From positions 124,001 through 188,000 of the forward strand of contig NZ_BBWU01000039.1 in the NCBI RefSeq assembly GCF_000974765.1: 64,000 nucleotides of DNA, written 5' to 3'. Shown piece by piece: positions 47,782 through 57,394 of the stretch (position 1 is the stretch's first letter; each line of letters starts with the position of its first letter). The position numbers and the translations under genes were made by a program. The notes under the pieces were generated by a model. That model ran no database searches and was not told the DNA's origin. It was given only the letters and a program-made list of their open reading frames with translations. This stretch comes from Sphingomonas changbaiensis NBRC 104936. Lineage in GTDB: Bacteria; Pseudomonadota; Alphaproteobacteria; Sphingomonadales; Sphingomonadaceae.

Positions 47782-50700
47782 TCATTCCGCCGCCAGCAAC
47801 TCCTCCGCGCCGCCCAGATCGACCGAGACCAACCGGCTGACGCCGCGCTCGACCATCGTCACGCCGAACAGGCGGTGCATACGGCTCATCGTCACGGCGT
47901 TGTGGGTGACGATCAGGTAGCGGGTGTCCGTCTCCGTCACCATCGTGTCGAGCAGGTCGCAAAAGCGCTCGATATTGGCGTCGTCGAGCGGCGCGTCGAC
48001 TTCGTCGAGCACGCAGATCGGGGCGGGATTGGTAAGGAACAGGCCGAAGATCAGCGCGACCGCGGTCAGCGCCTGCTCGCCGCCCGAGAGCAACGTGAGG
48101 CTGCCGAGCTTCTTGCCTGGCGGCTGGGCCATAATTTCGAGGCCGGCTTCGAGCGGATCGTCCGAATCGACCAGCTGCAGATAGGCTTCGCCGCCGTTGA
48201 ACAGTCGCGCGAACAGCCGGCGGAAATGGCGGTCGACTTCCTCGAACGCGGCGAGCAGCCGGGCGCGGCCCTCGCGGTTGAGGCTGCCGATCGAACCGCG
48301 CAGGCGATTGACGGCCTGCGTCAGCTCATCACGCTCACTGATCGAGCGTTCGAGCTCCGTCTCCACCTCGCGCAATTCCTGCTCGGCGACGAGGTTGACC
48401 GGTCCCAGCCGCTCGCGATCGAGGTTGAGCTTGTCGTGGCGGGCGGATTCCTCGGCAGGATCGCGAACATCCGACGAGGAAAAGCCGATGCGTTCCGGCA
48501 GCACCGGCGGCGGGCATTCGAAACGTTCGCCGGAAACGCGGCCCATCTCTATCCTGCGCGAATCGGCCGCCTCGGCGCGCGCGACGGCACCGGCGCGCGT
48601 CTCACGGGCCTGAGCGAGGGCCTCGCCGGCCTGCGCAAGCGTCGCCTCGCCTTCGCGAACCTGGGCTTCGGCCGCGCGCTCCCCGGCGGCCAGGGACTCC
48701 GCTTCGGTACGCGCCTCAGCTTGCTGCGACTCCAGCGCGGCAATCTCTTCGCGGAGCGCCGCGGGCGTATCGGTCAATGCCGCAAGCTCGGCTTCGGCAG
48801 CGCGTTCGCGACGGGCCATTTCCTCGATCCGCTTCGCCGCCTCGCCTGCCCGTGCGCGCCAGCCTTTCACCTCCGCCTGGGCCGCCGCTTGGCGTTCGCG
48901 ATCACCGGCAATCGAACGCTCCAACGTCGCGGCGAGCGCGCGCTTTTCCGACACCGCCGCGCGTGCCGCTTCGCTCTGCGCCGACAATGAAGCGACGAAC
49001 TGCGCGGTGGCGCCCCCGTCGGGGAGCGCGGCGAGCCGGACGTTCGCCTCTTCCGCCTCGCGCGCGGCCTCGTCGCGCTCGCCGACCGAGCGTTCGCGAC
49101 GATTCGCCAGCTCCGACTGGCGCGCCGCGAAGCGTTCGATCGCGGCCTCGGCGGCATCTTCCTCGCGCCGGGCGTTGCGGGCGTCGCTCTCCGCCTGAGA
49201 CAGAGCACGGCGCGCTTCATCGGCTGCGGCCCGGCCGGCAGCGAGATGACCCGATGCCGTCTCCATCGCGGCCTGCGCAATTTCCACGGCAGCACGCGCG
49301 CCTGGCAGGGCAGCGCGAAGGGCATCGAGACGATTGGCGCGGATCAGACGTTCGGCCGCAGCCGCGCCAGCATCGGTTGCAGCGAAGCCATCCCACCGCC
49401 GCATCGCGCCAGCCAGCGTGACGAGCTGCTGGCCCGGAGCGAGAGCACGGCCGTCGTCCGTCTCGCAGACCGCGATCTGCGCGACACGCCGCGCGAGCAC
49501 CACCGGCGCGGTCACATGCGCCGCGAGGCTGTCGGCAATGGCCGGATCAGGCGCGAGCTCCGACCAACCGGCGAGCGCCGTCTCCAGCTCGTCGCCGAAC
49601 GCAGCCGCGAGCGCGCGTTCATAGCCCGGCGCGGCACGGACATGATCGATCAACCGATCGCCCGACGCGCGTTGGAGCGCCTTGTCGAGCGCGACGGCCT
49701 CGCTCTCCAGCGCGGCCAGCGCGGCGCGCGCGGAGGCGAGCTCCGCTTCGGCGCGTTCGCGATCGGCGGCGGCCTGGGCGCGCTCGGCCTCGGCGCGCTC
49801 GATCTCTTCTGCGGCGGCGGCACTCGCCTGCTCGGCCGCCGCACGACGCGCCGCGGCCTCGTCACGCGCTGTGGCCAGATCGTCTCCAACACCGAGCTGC
49901 GCGATCTCGGCATCGACGCGCGCCAGCTCGCGTTGCGCGCGGGCAAGGCGCGCCTGCGCTGCGCCGGCGGCCGAGCGCGCGATCTGCGCCTCCGCCTGCT
50001 CGCGCGCCTGGGCGGAGAGCGCCTGTGCAAGCGCGACTTCCGCGTCCCGCGCGGTGCTTTCGGCCGAAGCCAGCTCCGCGACGAGGCCGGGCCGCCCCGC
50101 TTCGGCGGCAGCGACCCGCGTTTCCAGCGCCTTGGCCTCGGCAGTCAGTCGCGCGATCGCCTCAGCCGCATCGTTGGCGAGCGCCCCCTCGCGTTCGCGG
50201 TCGGCCGCAAGCCGCTCGCGCGCCTGGGTGAGTTCCGCCAGTCGCCGCTCCGCCCCCGCCAGCTCCGCGCGCGCGGTCGCGAGCTTGTGGCCGATCTCGT
50301 TCGCCCGGTCGCGCGCGGCCTGGGCAGCGGCGCGCGCGTCGCCGAGCTTGCGGGTCGCTTCCGCATTCCAGGCCGCTGCGGCGCGCTGCGCTTCGGCGAG
50401 CTGGTGAACACGATCCTCGGCGGCGGCAGCTTCCTTCTTCGCAGCTTCCGCCGCCTGGGCCGCCTCGCGCCAGCGGGCGAAGATCAGCCGCGCCTCGGCA
50501 ATCTTGATGTCCGCGGAAATCGCCCGGTAGCGCTCGGCCGCGCGCGCCTGGCGCTTCAGCTGGCCGGAGCGCGTTTCCATGTCGCCGATCAGCTCGCCCA
50601 GCCGGGTCAGGTTCGCCTCGGTCGCGCGCAGCTTCTGCTCGGCATCCTTGCGGCGGACGTGGAGGCCGGCGATGCCGGCTGCTTCCTCCAGCATCGCGCG

Positions 50701-51159
50701 GCGCTCGGTCGGCTTGGCGGCAATGACGGCGCTGATCCGGCCCTGGCTGACGAGCGCGGGCGAGTGGGCGCCGGTCGCGGCATCAGCAAACAGCAGCGCG
50801 ACGTCCTTGGCGCGGACGTCGCGGCCGTTCAGGCGATAGGCGGATCCGGCGCCGCGCTCGATCCGGCGGACGACCTCGATCTCGCCATCGTCATTGTCGG
50901 CGGTCTCGGCGAGCAATTGCACTTCGGCAAAATCGCGCGCCGGGCGCTGGGCCGTGCCGGCGAAGATCACGTCTTCCATGCCGCCGCCGCGCAAGCTCTT
51001 GGCGGAGCCTTCGCCCATCACCCAGCGAAGCGCTTCCAGCAGGTTCGACTTGCCGCAGCCGTTGGGGCCGACGACGCCGGTCAGCCCCGGCTCGATCCGC
51101 AGCTCGGTCGGATCGACGAAGCTCTTGAAGCCGCTGAGTTTCAGCCGCTTGAACCGCAA
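47782..51159 (-). CDS. smc: Chromosome segregation protein SMC
   Basis: The product is 1125 residues. N-terminal Walker A GVVGPNGCGKSNLLEALRW, long coiled coils (about 170-480 and 640-930), a hinge (about 490-610), then the ABC signature LTLLSGGEQALTAVALIFGL and Walker B ICVLDEVDAPLDDAN. It compacts and segregates DNA with ScpA/ScpB. The N-terminus MRFKRLKLSGFKSFV is standard. It follows two DsbA-like genes and DUF721, an order common in alphaproteobacteria. Confidence 0.97.
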   Translation of the reverse strand: MRFKRLKLSGFKSFVDPTELRIEPGLTGVVGPNGCGKSNLLEALRWVMGEGSAKSLRGGGMEDVIFAGTAQRPARDFAEVQLLAETADNDDGEIEVVRRIERGAGSAYRLNGRDVRAKDVALLFADAATGAHSPALVSQGRISAVIAAKPTERRAMLEEAAGIAGLHVRRKDAEQKLRATEANLTRLGELIGDMETRSGQLKRQARAAERYRAISADIKIAEARLIFARWREAAQAAEAAKKEAAAAEDRVHQLAEAQRAAAAWNAEATRKLGDARAAAQAARDRANEIGHKLATARAELAGAERRLAELTQARERLAADREREGALANDAAEAIARLTAEAKALETRVAAAEAGRPGLVAELASAESTARDAEVALAQALSAQAREQAEAQIARSAAGAAQARLARAQRELARVDAEIAQLGVGDDLATARDEAAARRAAAEQASAAAAEEIERAEAERAQAAADRERAEAELASARAALAALESEAVALDKALQRASGDRLIDHVRAAPGYERALAAAFGDELETALAGWSELAPDPAIADSLAAHVTAPVVLARRVAQIAVCETDDGRALAPGQQLVTLAGAMRRWDGFAATDAGAAAAERLIRANRLDALRAALPGARAAVEIAQAAMETASGHLAAGRAAADEARRALSQAESDARNARREEDAAEAAIERFAARQSELANRRERSVGERDEAAREAEEANVRLAALPDGGATAQFVASLSAQSEAARAAVSEKRALAATLERSIAGDRERQAAAQAEVKGWRARAGEAAKRIEEMARRERAAEAELAALTDTPAALREEIAALESQQAEARTEAESLAAGERAAEAQVREGEATLAQAGEALAQARETRAGAVARAEAADSRRIEMGRVSGERFECPPPVLPERIGFSSSDVRDPAEESARHDKLNLDRERLGPVNLVAEQELREVETELERSISERDELTQAVNRLRGSIGSLNREGRARLLAAFEEVDRHFRRLFARLFNGGEAYLQLVDSDDPLEAGLEIMAQPPGKKLGSLTLLSGGEQALTAVALIFGLFLTNPAPICVLDEVDAPLDDANIERFCDLLDTMVTETDTRYLIVTHNAVTMSRMHRLFGVTMVERGVSRLVSVDLGGAEELLAAE

Positions 51160-51279
51160 ATGGCGCCTCCCTCAGCCCAGGAGCTTATCGCGCGCACGCG
51201 CGCGGGGAAGGGCTGCGGGCGCCCTTATCCCCAAGATTAGGTGGACGGAGGCCGAAATGAGTCCAGTTGTTGTGGTTAA

Positions 51280-51418
51280 CCCTCTCCCTGCGGGAGAGGG
51301 TCGACTCGCGCGGAGCGCGAGCGGGGTGAGGGTGACAGCCGCCGGTCGCCCTCACCCGCTGCGACTAAGGCCCGCTACGCGGACCTAAGTCTCGCGGCCC
51401 TCTCCCGACGGGAGAGGG
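51280..51418. repeat. Inverted pair of CCCTCTCCC/GGGAGAGGG palindromes
   Basis: Two hairpins (51280-51300 and 51398-51418) bracket about 100 bases with further inverted pieces (GGGTGAGGGTGACAG against CGCCCTCACCC). They fill the gap between smc and the thioredoxin-fold gene. A similar pair is at 57271-57393. Confidence 0.8.
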
Positions 51419-51425
51419 CGCGACA

Positions 51426-52175
51426 TTACGCCCCGGCCGCCTTCAGCTTCGGCTCCAGCTGCTCCCAGGTGCCGACATTTTCCAGCATCTGGCCATTGAT
51501 GAAGAAGGTCGGCGTGCCCGGGATTTGCATCGTGTTGGCCTTCTGCTGCATGTCGACGAGCTTATCGACCGCCGACTTGTCAGACAGGCAGGCGTCGAGC
51601 TTGGCCTGCGGGATGCCGCGCTGCTTGGCGAACTGATCGATGCCGGTCAGCGCCGCGACGGCCTTGAACTGCTCGGCGGGCGAGAGCCCCTGAAGCCGCT
51701 GCTGTTCGGCAGGCGCGATGGCCTGCAGCTTGTCGAAAATCTGGCTCTGCTGCTCGAACACCTGCTGGGTCATCGGGAAATAGGGATCGGCGCCGCCGCA
51801 GCGGCTGACCAAAGTCGCCGTCATGTCGACAAAGTCGCGCACATAATTGCGCGCCTCGAGGCTGACCGTGCCCTTTTTCACATATTCGTCGCGGAGCTTC
51901 GGAAAGCCCTTTTCCTCGAATTCCTTGCAGTGCGGGCAGGTAAGCGAGAGATATTCGACCACCTTCACCTTCGCGTTCGGGTTGCCCATCACGAACCCGC
52001 CCTCGGGGGTGGCGCTGACGACCTGGGTCCAGTCCTTGCCTGCAGGCGGGGCAACTGCCGCGGCCGGCGCGGCGGCGCCGGCGTTGGACGGAGCGGTCGT
52101 GTTGTCGGCAGCCTTGTTGCAGCCGGCGAGGGCGAGCGCGGCGGCGCCCAGCGCCAGGAAAGGGGCTTTGGTCAT
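51426..52175 (-). CDS. DsbA-like thioredoxin-fold lipoprotein
   Basis: The product is 249 residues. Lipobox ALAGC (Cys19), Ala/Pro-rich linker, then a thioredoxin fold with active site CPHC in LSLTCPHCKEFEEKG and a DsbA-like helical insert; the cis-Pro loop is IPGTPTFFING. It is a periplasmic thiol oxidoreductase, membrane-anchored. It sits 11 bases after a second protein of the same family, so it arose by tandem duplication. Confidence 0.92.
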   Translation of the reverse strand: MTKAPFLALGAAALALAGCNKAADNTTAPSNAGAAAPAAAVAPPAGKDWTQVVSATPEGGFVMGNPNAKVKVVEYLSLTCPHCKEFEEKGFPKLRDEYVKKGTVSLEARNYVRDFVDMTATLVSRCGGADPYFPMTQQVFEQQSQIFDKLQAIAPAEQQRLQGLSPAEQFKAVAALTGIDQFAKQRGIPQAKLDACLSDKSAVDKLVDMQQKANTMQIPGTPTFFINGQMLENVGTWEQLEPKLKAAGA

Positions 52176-52186
52176 TCCAGTCTCCG

Positions 52187-52849
52187 TCAGTTCCGTTTGA
52201 GGTGCGGCTCAAGCGCCGCCCAGCTGCTGGTGTTGTCGACGCCGGCGCCGTTGATCATGAAGTAGGGCGTTCCGGGAATCTTGCGCGTCATCCACGCCTC
52301 GTCGGTCATCGCGAGCACCGGCTTTTCGGCGGCGGCGTTGGCGAGGCACGCGTTCACCTGCGCGTCGGAAAGGCCGACGATCGGGCCCAGGCCGGCGCCT
52401 TTCGCGACCATCTGCATCTGCTGCGGGTGCGTCAGCTTCTCCAGCGCGTCGTGATTGGCCTCGATATACTTGCCCGCGGCTTCGAACCAGGTCTCCTGCG
52501 TCGCGAACAATTTGTCGTGGGCGGCGAAGAAGTGCGCCGGGCCGGTGCAGCGCGCGAGCAACGTCGCCGTCAGGTCGACCGCATCGCGCACTGCGTGGCG
52601 GATCTCGATCGCGGTGCCGCCGCTCGCGACATACTTCCTGAGCGGCGCGCTCGCCTCATCGGTGAAGTGCGCGCAATGGGGGCAGGTGTAGCTCACATAT
52701 TCGACCAGCCGCGTCTTCGCCGCCGGATTGCCGAGCACGAACGCGCCGGCCGGCGTCTCCGTCACTTTCTTCGTCCAGTCGACCGCGGGCGCAGCGGCGA
52801 CGAGCCCGAGCGCGCCCAGGCCGGCGGCCATCCATTTCAACAGAGTCAC
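52187..52849 (-). CDS. DsbA-like thioredoxin-fold exported protein
   Basis: The product is 220 residues with signal peptide MTLLKWMAAGLGALGLVAAA. Active site CPHC in VSYTCPHCAHFTDEA and the cis-Pro loop IPGTPYFMINGAG match its neighbour downstream, with which it shares the ETPAGAFVLGNPAAK-type opening. It oxidises or isomerises disulfides in the periplasm. The ATG overlaps the DUF721 gene stop (ATGA, 52846-52849). Confidence 0.92.
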   Translation of the reverse strand: MTLLKWMAAGLGALGLVAAAPAVDWTKKVTETPAGAFVLGNPAAKTRLVEYVSYTCPHCAHFTDEASAPLRKYVASGGTAIEIRHAVRDAVDLTATLLARCTGPAHFFAAHDKLFATQETWFEAAGKYIEANHDALEKLTHPQQMQMVAKGAGLGPIVGLSDAQVNACLANAAAEKPVLAMTDEAWMTRKIPGTPYFMINGAGVDNTSSWAALEPHLKRN

Positions 52850-53367
52850 GCTTTCACTCTCCCGATCACGGGCACGGATTCGGTGGTGGCGATGCCACGC
52901 GCGAGCGATTCGAGCACGGCGCGCAGCTCCGGATCGCCGACCGCGCGCAGCGAGTCGCCCAATTCGACGGGCACCGGCTGGAGCTCGGGCCGGGCGGGCT
53001 TGGCCGCGGCTTTGCCGACGACGCCTTGGCGGATCGCGACGCGCTCGACCGCCGGGTAGCCGAAAAAGCGATTCACTCGCTCCACGATCTCCGGCAGCAC
53101 ATGCTGGATCATCGGCGCGTGCGCGCCGGCAACGGTCAGTGTCAGCGTGCCGTTCGCGCGCTTGCCATGCGGGAAGCGGATCGATTCGGGCGCAGACACG
53201 CCGGCGTAACGCGCACCCACGATCTCGGCCCAGCGGCTGACGATCGAATGCTGGACGAAACCGAATTTGCGAAAGGACGCACCGCCGGCATCGGGCAGCA
53301 GTTCCGCGACCGACCGCGCACGCCCCCCACGGGGTGTTTCGTCCTGCTTGCTCTTGCGACCGCTCAT
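52846..53367 (-). CDS. DUF721 (DciA-like) protein
   Basis: The product is 173 residues. RSVAELLPDAGGASFRKFGF, IVSRWAEIVGARYAGVSAPE and TLTVAGAHAPMIQHVLPEIV are the DUF721 hallmarks. The family includes DciA, which helps load replicative helicase; the link is by family only. A KH-like fold is expected. The ATG at 53367 is preferred; a GTG ten codons earlier is possible. It is divergent from mutY, and its stop overlaps the next gene. Confidence 0.9.
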   Translation of the reverse strand: MSGRKSKQDETPRGGRARSVAELLPDAGGASFRKFGFVQHSIVSRWAEIVGARYAGVSAPESIRFPHGKRANGTLTLTVAGAHAPMIQHVLPEIVERVNRFFGYPAVERVAIRQGVVGKAAAKPARPELQPVPVELGDSLRAVGDPELRAVLESLARGIATTESVPVIGRVKA

Positions 53368-53431
53368 CGCCAGCGCATTTGCCACGCTTCCGTGCACCCG
53401 TCCATGCCGGGCAAGAGGTGCTCCTCGGTTT

Positions 53432-53510
53432 GGGCTGAGCTTGTCGAAGCCCTCCCTTTCTTTTCGAATCTGCCGACAGAAGAAGGGAGGCCTTCGACAG
53501 GCTCAGGCCA
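53432..53510. repeat. Inverted pair of CTTCGACAGGCTCAG repeats
   Basis: GGGCTGAGCTTGTCGAAGCC (53432 on) and GGGAGGCCTTCGACAGGCTC (53485 on) face each other across about 30 bases in the DUF721-mutY intergenic region. A single copy of the core is at 26345-26360. Confidence 0.75.
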
Positions 53511-53561
53511 AGCCGTGTTTAGGCGTTTTGTCTTGAGGCCCTGCGCGGTAGGTGCGGTGTC

Positions 53562-54590
53562 GTGACCGCCGAAACGATCCTCGCCTGGTACGACCGGCAT
53601 GCGCGCACGCTGCCGTGGCGGAGCCCGCCGGGCGCGTCCCCACCGGACCCGTATCGCGTCTGGCTGTCCGAAATCATGCTGCAGCAGACGACGGTCGCGG
53701 CCGTGAAGCCCTATTACGAACGCTTCCTTGCGCGCTGGCCGAGCATCGAAGCGCTGGCCGCGGCCGAGGATGCCGAGCTGATGGCCGCCTGGGCGGGGCT
53801 TGGATATTACAGCCGCGCGCGCAATCTGCTCGCCTGCGCACGGACCGTGGTCGCGGAACATGGCGGGCGCTTTCCCGCGAGCTCGGCCGAGCTCAGGCGT
53901 TTGCCCGGCATCGGTGACTATACGGCGGCCGCGATTGCGGCGATCGCTTTCGGCGAGCCGGCCGTGGTGGTGGACGGCAATGTCGAGCGCGTGGTCGCGC
54001 GCCTGTTCGCGCTCGAATCGAAAGCAGCCGTGCGCCTGCAGGCTGCGGCGCTCACGCCGGCCGAGCGGCCCGGCGATTATGCGCAGGCGATGATGGACCT
54101 GGGCGCGACCATCTGCACGCCGCGCAACCCGGCCTGCGCCATCTGCCCGGTGCGGAGCGACTGTCGAGCCTTCGCGCTCGGCGCGCCCGAAGCCTGGCCG
54201 GTCAGGCCGCCCAAGCCGGCAAAGCCGCACCGGCGGGCCTTTGCGTTCTGGGCGGAAGCGGACGGCCATGTGCTGCTGGTCACGCGGCCGGCGAAAGGCC
54301 TGCTCGGCGGCATGCGTGCGCTGCCGACCGGCGCCTGGGATGCGCAGCCAAGCCTTGATGACGCCCCCTTCCCCGCCCCGTGGCGGCTGCTCGATCCGCC
54401 TGTGCGGCACGTGTTCACGCATTTCTCGCTCGATCTGAGCGTCGCCTGCGCCAGCGTGCGCCGCGACAACGCTGCCGGCGAATGGTGGCCGATGGACCGG
54501 CTCGATCAGGCGGGGCTGCCGACGCTGTTTGACAAGGCCGCCCGGCTCGCCTTGAGGGAGCGAATGACCGAGACCGCCACCGCATGCTGA
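53562..54590 (+). CDS. mutY: Adenine DNA glycosylase MutY
   Basis: The product is 342 residues. It removes adenine paired with 8-oxoguanine. Present are the catalytic region LSEIMLQQTTVAAVKPYYER, helix-hairpin-helix LRRLPGIGDYTAAAIAAIAF, catalytic Asp in VVDGNVERV, the [4Fe-4S] ligands CTPRNPACAICPVRSDC (Cys-x6-Cys-x2-Cys-x5-Cys) and a C-terminal Nudix-like domain that reads the oxidised guanine. A GTG at 53562 starts the frame. Its end overlaps nudC by seven bases. Confidence 0.97.
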   Translation: MTAETILAWYDRHARTLPWRSPPGASPPDPYRVWLSEIMLQQTTVAAVKPYYERFLARWPSIEALAAAEDAELMAAWAGLGYYSRARNLLACARTVVAEHGGRFPASSAELRRLPGIGDYTAAAIAAIAFGEPAVVVDGNVERVVARLFALESKAAVRLQAAALTPAERPGDYAQAMMDLGATICTPRNPACAICPVRSDCRAFALGAPEAWPVRPPKPAKPHRRAFAFWAEADGHVLLVTRPAKGLLGGMRALPTGAWDAQPSLDDAPFPAPWRLLDPPVRHVFTHFSLDLSVACASVRRDNAAGEWWPMDRLDQAGLPTLFDKAARLALRERMTETATAC

Positions 54591-55462
54591 GACCCGGCTT
54601 CACGGGCTCGCCGCTCGACCGCGCTGACACGCTTCGCAATGACCCCGACGCCTTTGCCGCCGCCCTCGCCGACTGGCGTGCGCGGCTGCTGAGGCTCGAC
54701 GGCATCGATCCGGTGCTGGACGACCAGGGCCGGTTGAGTTGGGGCAGCCTGGCCGAGGCGCCCGAGGCTTCGGAACTGCTGCTGCTCGGCCTGATCGACG
54801 GCCGCCCGCATTTCGCGGCGCTCGACTATGGCATGCCGGAAGGAGCGGCGCGTTCGCCAGGCATTTTTCGGATGCTGGACCTGCTGCCGCCGGAAGACGC
54901 CTCGACCTACGCCGGCGCACGCAGCCTGATCGACTGGCACCTTCGCCACCGCTTCTGCGCCAAATGCGGCAGCGGCGACACTACAATCCACCGCGCCGGC
55001 TGGGGGCGCAAATGCGGGAATTGCGATACCGAGCACTTCCCCCGCGTTGATCCGGTCGTGATCATGCTCGCCGAGCACGAAGGCAAGGTGCTGGTCGGCC
55101 GCCAGTACCGTTATCCGCCGGGCCGGTACTCGGCGCTCGCGGGGTTCGTCGAACCGGGCGAGTCGATCGAGGAAGCGGTCGCGCGCGAGCTGTACGAGGA
55201 AGCGGGGCTGAAAGTCCGCGACGTCCGCTATGTCGTCAGCCAGCCCTGGCCCTTCCCGTCGTCCCTGATGATGGCGTGCGTGGCGCAAGCGGACGATCCG
55301 ACGCTGACGATCGACACGACCGAGCTGGAGGACGCGTTCTGGGTCGATCGCGCGGGCGTCGAAGCGTCGATGGCCGGCGAGCCCGGCGCCCCGTTCCTGC
55401 CGCCACCGCCCTACGCCATTGCGCACACGCTGTTCCGGTGGTGGCTGGAGGAGACAGCGTAG
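54584..55462 (+). CDS. nudC: NAD+ diphosphatase NudC
   Basis: The product is 292 residues. A zinc ribbon (FCAKCGSGDTT and RKCGNCDTEHFPR) precedes the Nudix box GFVEPGESIEEAVARELYEE then AGL, with the NudC-specific SQPWPFPSSLMM afterwards. It hydrolyses NAD(H) to NMN and AMP and removes NAD caps from RNA. The start at 54584 overlaps the mutY end by seven bases, so the two are co-translated; both remove oxidised or modified nucleotides. Confidence 0.95.
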   Translation: MLRPGFTGSPLDRADTLRNDPDAFAAALADWRARLLRLDGIDPVLDDQGRLSWGSLAEAPEASELLLLGLIDGRPHFAALDYGMPEGAARSPGIFRMLDLLPPEDASTYAGARSLIDWHLRHRFCAKCGSGDTTIHRAGWGRKCGNCDTEHFPRVDPVVIMLAEHEGKVLVGRQYRYPPGRYSALAGFVEPGESIEEAVARELYEEAGLKVRDVRYVVSQPWPFPSSLMMACVAQADDPTLTIDTTELEDAFWVDRAGVEASMAGEPGAPFLPPPPYAIAHTLFRWWLEETA

Positions 55463-55472
55463 TCCGGAGGCG

Positions 55473-55549
55473 CGCCCCTCGACTTCGCTCGGGACGAGCG
55501 GTCAATCTGGCGCAAGAAACTCGCTCGTCCCGAGCGAAGTCGAGGGGCG
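55473..55549. repeat. Perfect 28-base inverted repeat
   Basis: Arms at 55473-55500 and 55522-55549 (CGCCCCTCGACTTCGCTCGG and eight more bases) are exact reverse complements around a 21-base loop. The hairpin lies between the convergent nudC and pheA genes and could end both transcripts. A degraded piece of the same core (CTCGACTTCGCTCG) is near 14.92 kb. Confidence 0.85.
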
Positions 55550-55559
55550 CTGCTCGGTC

Positions 55560-56444
55560 CTAGCCCCGCTTCCGCGCCTGGGCATAGACGCCCAGCACAT
55601 TCACCCATTTCGAATGAAACCGCAGCTCGTCGAGCGCCCGATCGACGGCGGCGTCTCCCGGCGCACCTTCGATGTCGGCGTAGAATTCGGTCGCGGCGAA
55701 GCTTGCGCCGCGCTGATAGCTTTCCAGCTTCGTCATGTTGACGCCGTTGGTCGCAAAGCCGCCCATCGCCTTGTAGAGGGCTGCCGGGATGTTCTTCACC
55801 TCGAACGTGATCGTGGTCATCAAGTCGCCGGCGCCGGGCCGGCGCTGCTCCCGGGCCAGGATCATGAAGCGCGTCGTGTTGTGCGATTCGTCAGCGATGC
55901 CTTCCGCGAGGATATCGAGGCCGTAGAGCTCTGCCGCGAATGCCGGCGCGATCGCGGCAATGCTCCAGTCCTGCATCTCGGCGACAGCGGCCACCGCTGC
56001 CGCGGTGTCGGCATAGGCGACCGGGCTGAGGCCCCGCTCGCGCAGCCAGTGCCGGCTTTGTCCCAGCGCCTGGGGATGGCTCATCACTTCGCGGATCTGA
56101 TGCCCGGCACGGCCGATCAGCGTCGGCTCGATCGGCAGGAAATGCTCGCCGACGATCGCAAGACCGGATTCGGGCAGCAGGAAGTGAATGTCGGCGACCC
56201 GCCCGTGCAGGGAATTCTCGATCGGGATCATCGCCTGGCCGGCGCGCCCTTCCTTCACCGCGTCGAGCGCATCCTCGAAACTGAAGCAGGGATAGGGAAG
56301 CCCGTCCGGAAAGCGCTCGATCACCGCCCGGTGCGAGTTGGCGCCCGGCGCGCCCTGAAAGGCAATTGCTTGCTCGGGCCGGCCTTCGGCGACGACGATC
56401 ATATCGCTGACGAGACGCCGCGCGGGTTCCGGATAATTGTCCAT
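55560..56444 (-). CDS. pheA: Prephenate dehydratase
   Basis: The product is 294 residues. It turns prephenate into phenylpyruvate for phenylalanine synthesis. The dehydratase domain has IAFQGAPGANSHRAVIERFP, IPIENSLHGRVADIHFLL and the NTTRFMIL catalytic motif; a C-terminal ACT domain (about 205-290, TKLESYQRGA) provides feedback control. No chorismate mutase domain is fused. The ATG at 56444 (MDNYPEPARRLV) is upstream of a family-typical start near MIVVAEGRPEQ, so the true start could be 14 codons later. Confidence 0.95.
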   Translation of the reverse strand: MDNYPEPARRLVSDMIVVAEGRPEQAIAFQGAPGANSHRAVIERFPDGLPYPCFSFEDALDAVKEGRAGQAMIPIENSLHGRVADIHFLLPESGLAIVGEHFLPIEPTLIGRAGHQIREVMSHPQALGQSRHWLRERGLSPVAYADTAAAVAAVAEMQDWSIAAIAPAFAAELYGLDILAEGIADESHNTTRFMILAREQRRPGAGDLMTTITFEVKNIPAALYKAMGGFATNGVNMTKLESYQRGASFAATEFYADIEGAPGDAAVDRALDELRFHSKWVNVLGVYAQARKRG

Positions 56445-56576
56445 GGCCGGCGGCGCGTAGAGTCTTTCGGTCTTTAAGGGAACCCGTGCGACTTGCGGGG
56501 CGCGCAGCCTCTTTCTAAAGGAAGCGCGCGTTTATGGGGCAAGCCCGTCTCGGGCCTATGTTTTCGAGGATCTGGA

Positions 56577-57260
56577 ATGAAGGACCGCAACAACACGATC
56601 GCCGGCTGGGTGCTGGGCGCCGGAATCGTGGCGCTGGGCGCAGGCATCGTGTCCAGCGAATATTTCCGCGCCGAACGGCCTGAAAAAATGGGCTACCCGA
56701 TCGAAGGCGTGGTCGAGGCAGGCGCCGGTGGCGCCGCCGCCGAAGTGCCGATCGCGACGCGGCTTGCGACCGCAGATCCGGCCCATGGCGCGACCGTGTT
56801 CCAGAAGTGCGCGGCCTGCCACACCGCAACCAAGGGCGGCCCGAACGGCGTCGGCCCGAATCTGTACGGCGTGGTCGGCGAGCCGATCGGCCAGGGCGTC
56901 GGCGGCTTTGCCTTTTCGGACGCGCTGAAGTCGAAGGGCGGCAACTGGGACTTTGAATCGCTCGACAAATGGCTGACCAGCCCGCGCAAGTTCGCGGACG
57001 GCACCAAGATGACCTTTGCCGGACTGTCGAACGGCAAGGACCGTGCCGACGTGATCGCCTATCTCAACCAGAACAGCGACAGCCCGAAGCCGCTGCCCAA
57101 GGCCGAAGCGGCTCCGGCCGACGTGCCTGGTCCGGCCGGCAAGTCGGCCGACACCGGCGCTGGCCCGGACAAGGTCGCGCCCGGCGCTCCGTCGGTGGAT
57201 CCGCACGCCACCGAGCAGGCGGCCAAGAAGGGCAACATGCCGGCGGTCCCGAAGAAGTAA
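56577..57260 (+). CDS. Membrane-anchored class I cytochrome c
   Basis: The product is 227 residues. An uncleaved N-terminal helix (about 8-27) anchors it, followed by the haem domain with CAACH in FQKCAACHTATKGGPNGVGP and the Met ligand in TKMTFAGLS. It resembles cytochrome c552/CycM, which carries electrons from bc1 to oxidase. An Ala/Pro-rich tail (about 175-227) is unusual. GAGGA lies six bases before the ATG at 56577. It is divergent from pheA. Confidence 0.94.
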   Translation: MKDRNNTIAGWVLGAGIVALGAGIVSSEYFRAERPEKMGYPIEGVVEAGAGGAAAEVPIATRLATADPAHGATVFQKCAACHTATKGGPNGVGPNLYGVVGEPIGQGVGGFAFSDALKSKGGNWDFESLDKWLTSPRKFADGTKMTFAGLSNGKDRADVIAYLNQNSDSPKPLPKAEAAPADVPGPAGKSADTGAGPDKVAPGAPSVDPHATEQAAKKGNMPAVPKK

Positions 57261-57270
57261 CGCCGCATAA

Positions 57271-57393
57271 CCCTCTCCCGATTGGGGAGAGGGTGGACGA
57301 GCGAAGCGAGGCCGGGAGAGGGGCCGAGTCGAGTTGCTTACTGCCCCTCTCCCTGGTCGCTTTGCGACCGTCCCTCTCCCCAATGGGAGAGGG
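57271..57393. repeat. Inverted pair of CCCTCTCCC/GGGAGAGGG palindromes
   Basis: Hairpins at 57271-57293 and 57372-57393 face each other; the inner flanks GCGAAGCGAGG and GGTCGCTTTGCGACC add smaller stems. The pair lies between the convergent cytochrome c and purA genes; its right end is one base from the purA stop. Same family as 51280-51418. Confidence 0.85.
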
Positions 57394-57394
57394 T